From Ampelocalamus luodianensis (Eukaryota; Streptophyta; Magnoliopsida; Poales; Poaceae): a stretch of 64,000 nucleotides of DNA. Position 1 is the first letter of the stretch. Each line of letters starts with the position of its first letter. A program made the position numbers and the translations under genes. The stretch spans positions 33,696,165 through 33,760,164 of the forward strand of contig CM070639.1 in assembly GCA_036346255.1 (NCBI GenBank), given 5' to 3'. Positions 20,691 to 33,210 of this stretch are shown piece after piece. The notes beneath the pieces are model-generated. The model saw nothing but the letters and a program-made list of their open reading frames with translations. It made no database searches and was not told where the DNA came from.

Positions 20691-22545
20691 GTGGCTGCCG
20701 TTCGGACTGCAGACCTCTCATTCATCCCATGCACTTCTCTTAAGGCATTTCTTGTAGGTATACCCGGATTCCCTTCAAATTGAGCACTTCTTCGTGCGAT
20801 GCCCCACTTCTGCTTCGTCCATGTCGTTCCCAATACGTCATACTTGCCGCCGCCAACCTTTCCCTTTAGTCTAGCAATGTCCGGGCCCTAGATGAGTTGC
20901 TCCCAGGCCAGATGGCTAGTGAAATGGCCAACAACGCCATAGTTATACAGCTCTGCATTCTAGGTCTACATCACCTCTTAGTGAAATATCTGGAAAGGTA
21001 CGGACCGTGATGCTGCGCCACTGTCGAGCATACGGCCATGACATGTGAGCATGGCCTACGCAGAAGAAGAGGCTTATTGCAGGTTCATACGCAACTAGCC
21101 CAGCGTAGCGTGCACACGTGGATGATCCTTTTGCGGTTCATCCTGTGGTGTCCATTCTCCCGCACATGATCTTGAAGCGAAGCTCTCTTATGCCCATCTT
21201 GAATGCCCAGTGCATCTCACCCTTCTTGCCCTTCTCCTCCATGTACTCGGTGATCATAGCGGAGTACAGAACTCTATCATTTGCTATGGAGAGCGATGCA
21301 TTGTTGCTTTGGTCAACAAAGTATTTTGTGGTACCCGGAGAATTGCCTCCACAATAGCAACCAAAGGGAGGCATCTGGTGCCACGCATGACACAATTTTA
21401 CACCTCGGCTAGATTGATTGTCATGACACCATATCGAGCACGGTTCTTGTCATGTAGTAGCGACCACTCTCCTTAGGCTAGTGCTCAATCCAGTCAAGAA
21501 GCATTTCACCTGCGCCACCTTCTTCCTTGCCACACCAGAAGCATCTATTGGTATCTGTGGGAATGCCTCGGGGTCCTAGTCAGCACTTGCAGATGGCCTT
21601 TTTGTTTCCTCCCTTCTGTGCGCCCCGGTATGCTTATCCAGAATTTTCTAGAGGGCATCAAACTTTTTCTTCTAGTTTTGGTTGCGCAGATACTTAAAAA
21701 GGTTCATTAAGTCTTTGTTGCAGATCTACTTTTAGAAGTTTGCACTCAACTGTCTCATGAACCATCAGCTCTTCAGATCCACCCACAGAAGTGCATCGTT
21801 CTCCTCTTATTGTAGCTGGGTTATTGCACTCAACAGGCCTGCATGTCGATCATGTATGACGTAAATGTTAGGACGGCCCTGTACAATAGAGATATTCGCA
21901 TTCCTTAGAAACCACAGCCAATTGTCTGTGTTCTCACTCTCAACAAATGCAAAGGCCACAGGAAGAACCTGATTGTTCTCGTCCGTCACTATTGCAGTTA
22001 GTATCTGGCCCTTGTACTTCCCAGTCAGAAATATGTCATCCATGCACAAGATTGGATGGCAATGTTGGAATGCGTTGATGTATGGACCAAATGCAAAGAA
22101 TGCTCACTTTAGTATCCTCTTCTGTTCCCACCGTGGATGTACGACATCTTGAATGTCGATATGAGTGCTGAGATTTCTGTCTTGTATGACTCAGAGTTTG
22201 CCGGGAGGTTGTGGTAGGAGTCCTCAAATGTACCAAGCCTTGATTCCAGTGCCTTCTGCTTTGCTCTCCACACCTTTGCATGGCTGATTTTGTACTGGAA
22301 CCATGCCTCTATTGCATGAATGATGGATCGTGGCTCGGAATCTAGATTATCCACAATCTCACCATACTCTATTGGTGTCGTGGTAGAAAGAGCAGTTGAA
22401 CGTCCGCATGTAATTCCATATGGTCCAGTGGTGAACATGCCACCTGCAGACGAGTGCTTTGACAAGATTCTTAACCACTTGAAGTGGCTCGAGAAACTTA
22501 TGTATGTGTGTATCCTTTTGGTAGTGTATTCAATATGTATCAAGT
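20640..22545 (-). pseudogene. Mutator-like (MULE) transposase remnant
   Basis: Two stretches carry recognisable MULE transposase sequence. At about 22545-22110 is the region ahead of the catalytic domain, with ISHAKVWRAKQKALE and GTFEDSYHNLP. At 22049-21807 is the DDE core region with TGKYKGQILTAIVTDENNQV, LPVAFAFVESENTDNW and a DRHAGLL motif. Further down (21395-20648) are short open pieces in other frames, consistent with the C-terminal part and a possible SWIM-type Cys region. Several frameshifts and stops separate the pieces, so this is a dead transposase. MULE transposases cut at long terminal inverted repeats. Confidence 0.85.
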
Positions 22546-22699
22546 AGTGGTCGTTGTCTGCATTAGGGATGCATGTGTGAGCAATGTTGTATACTTTTTA
22601 TGAATTACCAGAAGTCTTTAACTTTTGACAACTGGGTATGTACAAACATAACATGACAAGGAATTCACGTATGAAATTCGGCATTACACTTGTCACACC

Positions 22700-23060
22700 A
22701 CCATCTGAAAACGAAAGGCCGCACGCTACCTTTGTAGACAGAAATGGACCATACACGGTTAGGGCACACACTGCCATCTTTGCGGATTGAGAGGATAGCA
22801 CACTGCGATGATACCATTTTTAGACTGAAATGACCACACTCTGCCATGCCACCTTTTCAGAATGAAAAGACACCACTAGGCCATGCCACCTTTTTAGATC
22901 AAAAAGACCGCACACTCACAGGCCAGCACTTCCACCTTTGCAGACAGAAATGACCGCAAACTATTAGGGCACACACAACCACCTTTGTGGACTGAGAGGA
23001 CATCATACTGTGATACTACCTTTTCAGACCAAAATGACCACACCCTGCCACGACACCCAG
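22700..23060. repeat. Imperfect minisatellite
   Basis: Repeated variants of gccatgccacctttt-cag-a-aaa-tgaccacac, with a variable period of roughly 45-95 bases, each containing an accaccttt or ccacctttt clause followed by a purine-rich clause. It lies next to the transposase remnant. Confidence 0.75.
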
Positions 23061-23159
23061 TGACCGCCACCTAGGCGTACTACACGTGTGGGAACATCCT
23101 CATAAGAGAATCTTATAGATTTTTCACATTTTATGTTGCATTCCACACATCCCTAACTT

Positions 23160-23500
23160 CATGGGATCATAATGGCATCCGGAGATACGATGCAACTTCT
23201 TCCCATGGATCGACGGCCCGAACATTTATGATAGGGAGTTCATCGAGCAGAAGTACATGTTCAACTATGCGAAGAGAGTCGAGACCTTCGAACGCTGAAA
23301 ACATTATGTACCCGACCCTGTTGAAAAGACACTGGAGGAGCCCAGAAAAGCTGGCTGATGGTGGAGGACTCCCGAAGAGGAGGCTGAGTACGACCGGGCT
23401 AGCTCACGGCGGAAAGAGGAAGGCTCTTGCTAGTGAGACTGGCAGTTGTCCTAGTGCTCCCCATCGCTCGGGCGCACTCCATATCGAAGAGGTAAGTTAG
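23160..23500 (+). pseudogene. Possible GRF zinc-finger-type protein fragment
   Basis: The frame reads a FFPWIDGPNIYDREFIEQK-like clause from about 23190, then an in-frame stop near 23297, then Glu/Arg-rich sequence. The WxDGP-type clause is reminiscent of GRF-type zinc-finger proteins that are repetitive in cereal genomes, but the Cys motif itself is not seen. Weak call: it could be part of another transposon. Confidence 0.3.
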
Positions 23501-23528
23501 GTTCAATTTGCATCCTAATTATAGATTT

Positions 23529-24887
23529 TGTCAAACCCTAGGTTTTGAATACCCGAAGCCCTCGTGTGTGTACCGTACTAGTCCCATGATCACTGGCTAG
23601 TACACACATCCACAACCTTGATAATCACATCCATACACATTTTATACATACAATAAGATTGCAAAAAGACTTAACCTTAAACAATATATAACGAATTTTT
23701 CATTACAAAGGCTGACCGGCCAAATAAAACTCAAGTAACAATAGAGTGCAGCGAAAAGCATAGTAAATAAACCAAAATGGTCCAGTGGCATGCCCCATCC
23801 AATCCCACAAGCAACTGACAAGGACTAAGCCCTAGAAAGACCCGACGTCCTCCAGAACTAGTTCATCTTCATACTCTGAACAACAATTTAAGCAAGATTG
23901 AGTGCATTTCATACTCAGCAAGACTTGTAGTGTATCACAAAATTTATATAAATACAAGGCTAAAAAGAGATGAGGCTCTATGCTACAAGTTATTTCGCAT
24001 TAAGCAAATTTTATTTGCAATATCAATACGTAGTATTCTGCAACGGAATTTTAAAGAGCAATTAAATAGATAAAGGACAACAAGTAACTAATTGAATAAA
24101 TAACAACTCGCAACCCTCCTCGGCTGTGAGCAACATATCATTTTTAGCCATAGACTTGGCACTCAATTCAAATAAAAACCAGTAAAACATTTCCCATCTT
24201 TTGCAATGAAACCGTTTTTATGAAAAATCAAGACAATACCCATTAAGTCTGCACTAAGCACACTCAAGACCACGAGCATGGCTATTTAAATAGATTTACA
24301 CTGTGCAGAGATGTACAACTTTAACCACAATACACAAATTCTCTAGTTTGTTTGGCATCCATCGATACCACTACTCACTACCTTTGGTAAGTAGTCTAGA
24401 GCACGCGTCGAAGCCTTTACATCATCTAGCGCTAATCTTGCACTTAGCCCGGCGGATGAACACCCTCACTTCACCCGGGTACACTCCCATCTCAGTGAGG
24501 CATTCGCCGTTGTGTGGGCACTCCCATCTCAGTGAGGCATTCGTCGTTGTGTGGGCAATCACACATACTTGGAGTTGCTGGTGTTCGGTCCTTAACTGAC
24601 CCGCGCACGAATCTCCCCCTATCTACTTGTGAGACTCCTCTCTCGCACTTCTTAGAATATAATATAATTTGCCCGCGTTGAAAACTAGGTTTTTTTTAAT
24701 TCAAAATAATAGAGCTACACCCCTCTGGACATTCTTTTCAAAATCTCCTAAACCCATGTTTATCATATCGTCCTTTTACAAGTTTTAGAAAAAAAAACTA
24801 TCGGTATATTAATCATTTGTGCGATGTTCGCACTTAAAACTCCCAAAATGACAATATCTATTTCCTAAACCATATCCTAATGGCTAC
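23529..24887 (-). repeat. 3' LTR, distal part, of the Tekay-like element
   Basis: The minus-strand 3' end of the LTR, ending ...TTGACA at 23529. It matches the 5' LTR from 56443 on (gaatacccgaagccctcg, catacaataagattgc, ggtcca...gcatgcccc). It stops at TAC, 24885-24887, the target duplication of CACTA copy 2. Small open frames inside it are chance. Confidence 0.85.
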
Positions 24888-25171
24888 CACTACTACAGAA
24901 AACGTTATCACAGACGGTTCGGAACCGTCTGTGTTTTTGTACGTCTGTGATAATCGGCGGTTATCACGAGCGGTTAAAAACCGCTGTGATAAGTCACAAC
25001 ACGTGACGGTTCTAATTAACAACCGTCGTGATATCACATATCACGAGCGGTTCTAATTACCAACCATCTGTGATACGTCACAACACAAGCGGTTCTAGTT
25101 ACCAACCGTCTGTGATATCCACATATCACAGACGGTGCTAATTATGAACCATCTGTGATATGTGGATATCC
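24888..25171. repeat. Type B terminus and subterminal palindromes, copy 2
   Basis: Terminal CACTACTACAGAAAAC followed by hairpin pairs of TCACAGACGGTT. In the stretch 24960-25090 many arms read CACGAGCGG or CACGACGG instead of CACAGACGG. These variants are also clustered in 6200-6380 and 6740-6840. Confidence 0.85.
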
Positions 25172-25335
25172 GTGGTTACGCCATGGATGTCATCGTTGGC
25201 GAATCTCCAGCTGGACGGTCCTAAAATTGTCATGTACCATGTCCACTGGACCTGGCGTAACCTGCGCCACACGGGCACCGTCCGCACTATCCCTTCCTTG
25301 CATGGATCGCCACCCCCGCCCGGCCTCAATAGACA
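25172..25335 (-). pseudogene. TNP1 C-terminal fragment, copy 2
   Basis: The minus strand matches copy 1 at about 3288-3450, encoding MSIEAGRG... and then the GMVHDNF-like clause with changes. It is cut off from the rest of TNP1 (33211-34243) by the gypsy element that starts at 25336. Confidence 0.7.
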
Positions 25336-28300
25336 TGTAACATCCCAATTTTGGGCTTGTGTTTCAAATGTAAGAAAATGAGTAGAAATTAAAACTTTTC
25401 TTACATCATGTGTTTCTGTTTGTCTTGGACAAGTATTGTACAAGACTTATGGAAATGCAAAGTCACAAGTCTTTTGATCCAAATCTTGTTCCTTCAAAAA
25501 CAATCTTGTCAAACCTTTTGATCATCCTCTGAAATATTTTTCCTAAGTTCTTGGGATGATATGTGACCCTCTGAAAAATTTCACAATTTTTAGAAATTGT
25601 TTGAATATTTTAGAGGCGATCAAACCTGTTTGACTCTCAGTCAAACCTAAAACCAGTACCTTGTAGAATTTTCGGAGAAAAATACAATGCATAGAAACCT
25701 CTGAAAATTTTACACAAGGTCAATGTCTCAGTCAGCAAGCTCTGTAAAAATTTCAGAATATTTGGAGTTATTTTGCTACCCCAAATAAATCCTCAAAAGT
25801 CTCAGTATAATTAAAACCTAAAACCAATTTCACTGTTCCTTGGTTCGAGTCGGGCTCGAGTCCGAGCCACTTGACTCGGTCGAACCACCTAAGCGCACCG
25901 AGCCGCATTTTAAAGCGCGTGCGATATCACCGTTGATTCAAATCGCTCCCACGTTCGTGTGAGCATTCGGACCCTCGGTTGCGTTAACCAATTGGGACCG
26001 TTGGATCTCAATCCAACCGCCCGATTCCCGAGGGCAATCGGTTGTCCGCGAACTCGTTTAATCATGACCGTCCATTTCCAATCCAACGGTCACCGTTCTT
26101 TTTCGTTTCTTCTTCCTCCTCGCTTCTTGGCGCGGCGCGACAATGGCGAGAAAGAGAGAGGCGCGGGCGCTTGATGTGTCACCTCAAGTTTGCTTTGTCA
26201 ACATCTCCTGCGGGGCATTTAATGCGCACTGTGCTTTCTCCTCCATTGTCACCGTGCTCACTTGCTCCCATCATTTCTTGGTCTATGGTCGTAGCATGAA
26301 CCGAGCCCACCATGGACTCGGGTTCTTGCTCGAAACCCTAATCCTTTCCTATATATTGCCCCTCTAGGTCCTCCCGGTGTTATTTTACACCACACCTTGC
26401 TCTCTCTCGTGTTTGAGCTCAAAACCATCTCAAACCTTCAATCCACCATTGTTGACCGAGGGCTCCAATGGCGCCTTGGTGTCCAAAGTGGTTCATCTTC
26501 AACCTTTCTTGCACCCTTTGAACTCCTCAACCTCCTTTATATTTCCCTAACTTGATTTTGGGTTGCATTCACAGAATCACTCAATTTTAAGTTTGGAGAT
26601 TTTCATTGGTTTCACCCCTTTCTTCTCCACTCAGTAAGTGGCTCTTTTGCAATTATTTGCTTTTGGAGCCTCTTTGAGCTATAATGAAGCTGTGGTAATG
26701 ATTTGGTTCCACTCATTTTGCTCGAACCTCATCTTCCACTTCATCTTCTTGGCTCGGTGGACTTCATCGTGTTCAAGTCTTCCCAGGCTATATTTGGAGC
26801 TCCTCTCGGTTAAGGTAGCTTCTATATAGTCCCTAGAAGTCACGGCACTCGCTTCCTTGGACCGCAATGAGCATCTTGCTATTTTCGTGTTTTGCCGTGT
26901 CGGCCTCCTTCTTTGCTTTCCGACTCGGCGTTCGGACCTCCACCGCGGCGAGGTCATCACCATTAGGTTCGCATTGCTATTGCGAGTCCATTTTGCTAGT
27001 TTGTGGCGCGCCGCATGATCGAGTCGCGGCGACAAGCCGTGGTAGCCACTCGGGACTTTGCCGGCCGTAGCTCCCGTTGTCGTCAAATGATTAAGACACA
27101 GTTAATACCCAATCATTAGTAGTATTAATGGTGTCTTAATCTGGCCTAATGTCAGCGACTTGTGGGCGTAAGCCTAAATCGAAAACCAGAAGTCGTTATG
27201 GCTGATTTTGGGTTTATTTATTGCTAATCAATGTTAGCAATAAATGTGTCCGAAATTACCTTTTTGGGTCGTGGCGTGTGGGCCCTCTGTCCCTAAATCA
27301 CCTCTGTTCAAAATCTTTAGGACACATTAATTGCTAATCATCACTAATCATTGGTCATTAGTAATTAATTAGCTGTCCTAAGAGCCTCCTTTAAGTCACG
27401 CGCGGTGGGTCCACGGCGCACGTGCACGTGTTAAATCTCTCATGTGTGACTTCTCGATCCAGCGACATGCGCCCCACGTGTCAAGACTCTGTTTGCACCG
27501 ATCTTGGACCACCGTCCATTTGGCGTCTGCGGCCTAGATCTTGTATGCGTTCGGACCTCCGGTTCCCTCATCATTCTTGGTCGTCCATCACTTGATCTGC
27601 GGCCACGATCGTGCGTGCAATCGGACCTTCCGATCGAGGCGTGATCGAGCCGTTCATCCTAGATCTGCGATGCGTGGATCGCGAGGCAACCGCACCGTCA
27701 CGGTTGCATCCTTCCTCGTGAGCCGTTGGATCTTGATCCAACGGTGGGCTCTGTTATGAATCGCGCGCGCGCTGTTTCCGTGCGTGTGGCTCGTTGGATT
27801 TTGCATCAACGGCCCACGGCGCCCACGTCGTTATTTTCGGTTGGGTTGGTTTTATTTCGTAAGTATTTATTTATCATCCGAAAATTGTATCAAAACTTTA
27901 GAAATTCATAACTAATTCAAGATAAATCCTTTTACATGAAACCAACTGCAATAAATTTGTATTTCACTAAAGTTTAATATAAAAATGCTTTTAGCTATGC
28001 TACGTGGTAGAAAATTCTGTAATCTTTAATAGCTTGTTTTACGCTATTTTTATATATTCGAATTGTATTAAAACTTGGAAAATGCATTTTTTTGTATATC
28101 TCTAATTGAATGATTTTAACTTTGATAAATCTGTTATTAACTAAACTTTAATCTAAAAATGGTGGTAGGCCTAAATCATTTGAGAAAAATATGTTAATAG
28201 ATTTAACCTTATTAGTAGCAATTAAAAATTCATTTAATGTTGTAATTAAAAATCAGACTGATAATTCCTGTAAATCCTAAAAATAGAAATTTGATATTAG

Positions 28301-30313
28301 AAATCCTCTGTTATCATACTATAATGTGAAATGGGTTTGCACATGTTTATATTTTGGAAAGTGCATTATGCTAGTTTTGCATCCTAGAAAAATCATAACT
28401 AAATCATTTTAACTCCAATTAAGATGAAACCACTTGTAATAACCTTAAAATGTCATTAGCAACCTATCATAAAATTTTCAAGTCCAGAAAACCTCTAGAA
28501 AATATTTTTCTCTGATGACCTTACTATGGTAGAAAATGGGTTTTTAGGTAATATCTTTTGCACCACAAATCCAAATTAGGTTTTCCAGTTTCTATGTCTA
28601 GGTATATTCGTATTCTACCTTATGTATAAATTTCAGTCGCATTTGGATAATTTTGCTTGCTCGTTTGTTTAAGTGTGGCTCGTCTTATTGGTTGTTCTTG
28701 GTTCTTTTGCCTTTCGCTTAGGATTCGACATTTGCGGTAACCCGAGAACGACCCTCCACAACAGTTTGAGCAACAAAGAAGAAGGCAAGCGGTTTGATCA
28801 TCTTAATCCCGATATTTTAAGTATTTATGTTGATTACAACTTCTATGTATGCATTGCTACTTTGTGTTAATAGTTGGCCTAGTAGATGCATTTCCTTAGA
28901 AAATGATTATCCTCTACTACCATGAGCCTAGGTTACTTGCTGTGATTTAGAGTTCATGGATGGGCTCTTGTCACTTAGTAGTTGCGAATTAATTGCTTAG
29001 CCATGCTTAGCTTCGGTAGAAATGGGCGGTTATCGACTTGTCAATAACCTTGATCACATCAAACTTATTATGATTATGATTTCCACCTTGTGCTATGTCT
29101 ACTTATGAAAACTAAAGCGAAAACAAAATGATTTAGACTTGGGCACAATGGTATGATGGTGTGATTTTGGGTGTGATGGAATGGTGCCGGGTCAACAAGG
29201 ACCGAACATCTTGTTACACTAAACCAAGCATTTTAGCGTGCTAACCACATTAGAGGGTATGGGACCTCTCTTGACTTAGTACTTTGGCGTGTATTGGCTC
29301 GAGTCGCAGGAGTCGCGGGAGGGATGGTGTTGGGAGCATTGTAGTGTCCGAAAGACTTCACCCGTGATGGGATTTGTTGTCTTTCGCTTGCAATGTAAGC
29401 ATATGGGTTTCTATCCATATGAGCGGCTCGTAGTTAATACACAAGATTGGAAATGTCTCGTAGGACTTAGCGTGCGGCATACCTCTAGAGTGTGCTTTGT
29501 GGCTTGAAGGCGATCCAAGTGTGGGTACATTGGTACACCTGCGGGGTTAAAACTATTCGAATAGCCTCGCCCTAGGTTATGGACACGCTTGGTAAGGTCT
29601 TTCAAGAGTTAGACTACAACCTTTTAAATTAAAACTTGATGGGTGGTACGAATCGGGATTCGTGCTATGTTGTGGTGGCTATTGGGATAGTCGCTTCGGT
29701 GGTTACTTGTATGTATCTTTACTCATCAGTTACTTTGATAGCAAAACAGATTTGCAAACTTGCTTTTGAAATGTATTACATTATTGCAAATAAAGTTAGC
29801 TTCATGCAAATGAGACATACAACCTCCACCTAAATAAGCTTGCATGTAGTTTATGAATAGGTGCTATTCCACACGTCGATCTTGCGGGTACAAAGACAAT
29901 CTTTGTACTGGGTTGCTACGCTTAATTGTTTTGTTGCAGAGGAAGAAGGTGAGCACGAGGGCCTCACTTTTGTGAGCTGTGTTGTGGTAGCTTATGGGCG
30001 ACTAGCTTAGCGGCCCGGTCGGTTGCCTGTGGGTGTATGGCTAACCGTCGACTTTTGTTCTAGCCATCTTTTGGCGCTTTTGCTTCTTGTCATTCTTGTT
30101 TATTGTTCTATTCGACTGGTCGGCTCTCTTTGTAATAACCTTACTTTATGTATGAACTTAGTGATGTATGTGTATGGAATTGATGTGTAATTTTGTGATG
30201 ATGTGCATATGCTGCACTGGAAGCATATGTCCATCGAGGCTTAGAATGTTTAATTAGTAATGCGAACCATTTGGAGGTTAAGTGTTACTAGTTAAATATT
30301 CCGGGTCCTCACA
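25336..30313 (+). repeat. Very long 5' LTR (4978 bp) of the truncated gypsy element
   Basis: Begins TGTAACATCCC and ends GGTCCTCACA, immediately followed by AAGT and the tRNA-Met-type primer site. A related LTR in opposite orientation starts at 61295 (TGTGAGGACCC). Near 26340-26380 the clause tcctatatattgcccctctaggtcc looks like a TATA region for the element transcript. Open frames within this LTR show no conserved domain. Confidence 0.85.
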
Positions 30314-30317
30314 AAGT

Positions 30318-30330
30318 TGGTATCAGAGCC
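30318..30330 (+). other. Primer binding site (initiator tRNA-Met type)
   Basis: TGGTATCAGAGCC, four bases after the LTR end: the standard minus-strand priming site complementary to the 3' end of initiator tRNA-Met in plant gypsy elements. Confidence 0.92.
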
Positions 30331-30919
30331 ATACTGACCGTAGAAACCCCTAGCTTGGTCGCCTCTAGAATATTTTGAAAACTTACTTTCAAAAGGTTTG
30401 TAAAACTTAAGTAAGTTCTCTAATTTTGCTCTCACTGCCTTAGCTTGCTCATCTCACCTTACTCTCACTTAAGTTTTGAAAAAGTTGTTTCTCTCTTCGT
30501 TTCAAAAATTAGCCTCTATCGATTAACTTGGTTTTGGGAGAAACATGAGAGCTTGGAGAAAGGAATTTGGACAGCTAGCTAGTGGTTAGTAATTAAGGTA
30601 GGAAATGAGAGGTAAATTCAACTAAAACTTGTGGGGATGAAAGGGTAAGAAGTGATATGAGATTAGCTAATGCCTATACTCTATTAGGTGGTTATACCTT
30701 GATTTTTGGACTGTTTTGAGCTAGAATTTAGTTCTGAAAATTTTGGGTTTTCTCACACGATTACTCGTTCTTCCATACGGGTTAGTCGTTTCAGGAAGTC
30801 GATTTGGTGATTTTGGTCCTGTGCTCTTGGTAGTTATTCCTGAGCCCTTTTTATTGAGTTTGGATTTCTTTGCTTTCTTTTATCTCGGGCTTGTAGCTAA
30901 CTCATCTTAGTGAATCAGG

Positions 30920-31985
30920 ATGGCTGGTGGGACACGTAGCGGCCGGAATTAGCCGGGTAGTCCCGATGAGGAACTTCCCCCTCCTCCGACCATGGCGGAA
31001 GTCCTCATGCAAATCGAGCGCAATCGTTCGGAGGACCGTAGGGTGTTGGAGGTTATCGCAAGGAACACCTCCACTCCCTCTGGTGCCTCTGGATCTGGAG
31101 GTGGTGGACATCAGACTCGTGGGGGGCTTGCGGAGTTCCTCCGTACTCAGCCTCCTACCTTCTCCCGGTCCGAGGATCCCTTGGACGCAGACGACTGGCT
31201 GCGTCTGGTTGAGCGGAAGCTCAACGTTGCTCGCCGTGAGCAGAGCGGGCTTTCGCATCCCATCACCGGAGGGTGCGGCACTCTCATGGTGGGAGAACTT
31301 CCTCGCCATGCAGCCCGCGGGACACGTGGTCTCGTGGGAGGAGTTCGATCGCCTTTCCGTCGGGCCCATGTCCTCGCTACCGATGATGGTGAAGAAGAAG
31401 GAGTTCCTTGCGCTCAAACAGGCGCAAATCGGTGGCCGAGTACCTCCATGAGTTCAACCATTTGGCGAGGTGCGCTCTGGCGAGGTGGCCACCGATGAGG
31501 CCAAGCGGAGAAGTTCATGGAGGGTTTGTCGAGGAGCTCAGACAAGCTCTCTATTGTGGACTTCCCGACTTCCGGACCTTGGTGGACAAGACCATCATCG
31601 CCGAGCACAAGGCGAGAGCGCGGCGAGTCCGCAGCGCAAGTGGGAGGCCCGGTGTGCGCAGCCGGCCTCGTTCGTCCCGTGTTGGGCCTCGCACCGGTGG
31701 CCCGTTCTTTGGCTTCACCACCGCCGAGGCCTTGGCACCAGCTCCACGTCCTCCGCGCAGCCGTGACTCGGCCACGCGGCGCTGCGACCAAGCAGCAGGT
31801 GTTCCCGCAACCCGCGGCCGGCGTCACCGCTTCTATTTGCCACAACAAGGGCCACTACGCGAGTAGTTGTCCTAAGAAGCTCGGGCGGCCTCGTCCTAAT
31901 GGAGGACGCGGGCAAGGGAGTGGTCACCCACCGACCGAAGACCCGGGCTTGGGAGCGGCCGAGTCAACCACATCTCGGTGAGGAG
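30920..31985 (+). pseudogene. Gag of the truncated gypsy element, frameshifted
   Basis: Starts MAGGTRSGRN at 30920 with an immediate TAG. The capsid landmarks are spread over all three frames: DADDWLR near 31185, WWENFLAMQPAGHVVSWEE near 31290, KKKEFLALKQ near 31395, VAEYLHEFNHLAR near 31437, and FRTLVDK near 31570. A remnant CCHC knuckle (NKGHYASSCPKK) lies near 31845-31880 with the first Cys pair damaged. Most changes are deletions of one or two bases. Gag normally packages the element RNA in virus-like particles. Confidence 0.85.
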
Positions 31986-32002
31986 GCATAGAGGCGCCCG
32001 GC

Positions 32003-33210
32003 GTGGTGTTGGGTACGCTCCTTGTTAATTTGCATCCTGCTACAGTTTTATTTGACTCTGGGGCATCGCATTCTTTTATTTTGAGGTTGTTTGCTGTTGA
32101 TTGTGGACTTCACTGTGTCCCTTTGAGGGTTCCACTGCTCATTCGCTCTCCGGGTTCGGAAATGAGAGCTGACCAAGTATGCCAGGGTGTTCCTATCCAC
32201 ATCGAAGGAGTGGGATTCTTGGCGAACCTTATCCTACTCGACTCGGCGCGCTTGGATGTGATTCTTGGCATGGATTGGTTGTCCCACCACTTGGGGCAAA
32301 TCGATTGTGCCAGGAAGATTGTCTACCTCACCAGTCCTTCCGGTGAACAGGTTGGGTTTTCGCCACAGTTGCGAGAGCCCCATCTTTATGTCCTTGAAGC
32401 AAAGCCAGCATTGGAGATTCACGGCGCCCCAGCTGTGGGTGACTTCGCGGATGTCTTTCCGAAGACTTGCCGGGATGCCTCTGTTCGAGATCCGGAGTTT
32501 GTGATAGAGTTGCTGCCCGCATCGCCCTATTTCTAAGAGGCCGTGTCGCATGCCTCCTAATGAGTTGGAGAAGTGAAGAAGCAACTCGGTGAGCTGCAAG
32601 AGAAGGGTTTTATCCGCCCTAGCTCATCTCCTTGGGGTTGTCGATTATCTTTGTGAAGAAGAAGGACAAGACCTTGCGCATGTGTGTTGATTACCGTCCG
32701 CTTAATGAGGTGACGGTAAGAACAAGTATCCTTTGCCCGTATTGATGATCTTTTCGATCGATTGGCCGAGCACGAGTCTTCTCAAGATTGACTTGAGGTG
32801 GGCTATCGTCAAGTCGGGATCGGGGCGAGGATATTCCTAAGACGGCCTTTGCTACTCGTTATGGCCTTACGAGTACACCGTCATGTCTTTTGGTTTGACT
32901 AATGCTCCTGCTTTATTCATGAATCTTATGAACTCGGTATTCATGGAGTATTTGGATAGGTTTGTGGTGGTATTCATCGATGATATCCTTATCTACTCCA
33001 AGAATGAAGAAGAGCATGCTGAGCATCTTAAGCTTGTGTTGGGCAAGCTGCGTGAGCACCAGCTGTATGCCAAATTCAGCAAGTGCGAGTTCCGGTTGAA
33101 GGAAGTGGCATTCTTGGGCCACGTTCTTTCAGCAGGAGGTGTGGCTGTGGATCCTAGCAAGGTCAGTGATGTGCTATCTTGGGGTCAGCCCAAGTCAGTC
33201 ACCGATGTTC
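32003..33210 (+). pseudogene. Protease and partial reverse transcriptase of the truncated gypsy element
   Basis: An aspartic protease domain with the active-site clause LFDSGASHSF near 32050 and ILGMDWL near 32255 is open to 32536. RT follows in broken frames: FVKKKDKTLRMCVDYRPLNE near 32650, then the open piece 32883-33210 with the catalytic FIDDILIYS near 32972 and FLGHVLSAGG near 33110. Several one-base losses lie between 32560 and 32880. The gene is cut at 33210 before RNase H. Confidence 0.88.

Larger units (their letters stand above)
25336..33210 (+). mobile_element. Ty3/gypsy (Tekay-like) retrotransposon, 3' truncated
   Basis: 5' LTR 25336-30313, primer site at 30318-30330, then decayed gag, protease and the first part of reverse transcriptase. 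It stops at 33210 within the RT connection (after SVTDV), where CACTA sequence begins. RNase H, integrase and the 3' LTR are missing. The first 5 bases left of the LTR are AGACA, but no right partner survives. Confidence 0.88.

Noticed and set aside
26030..26370. Overlapping open frames inside the long gypsy LTR
   Set aside because: They lie in LTR sequence, show no domain, and are not conserved in the related LTR at 61295 onward as far as can be seen.
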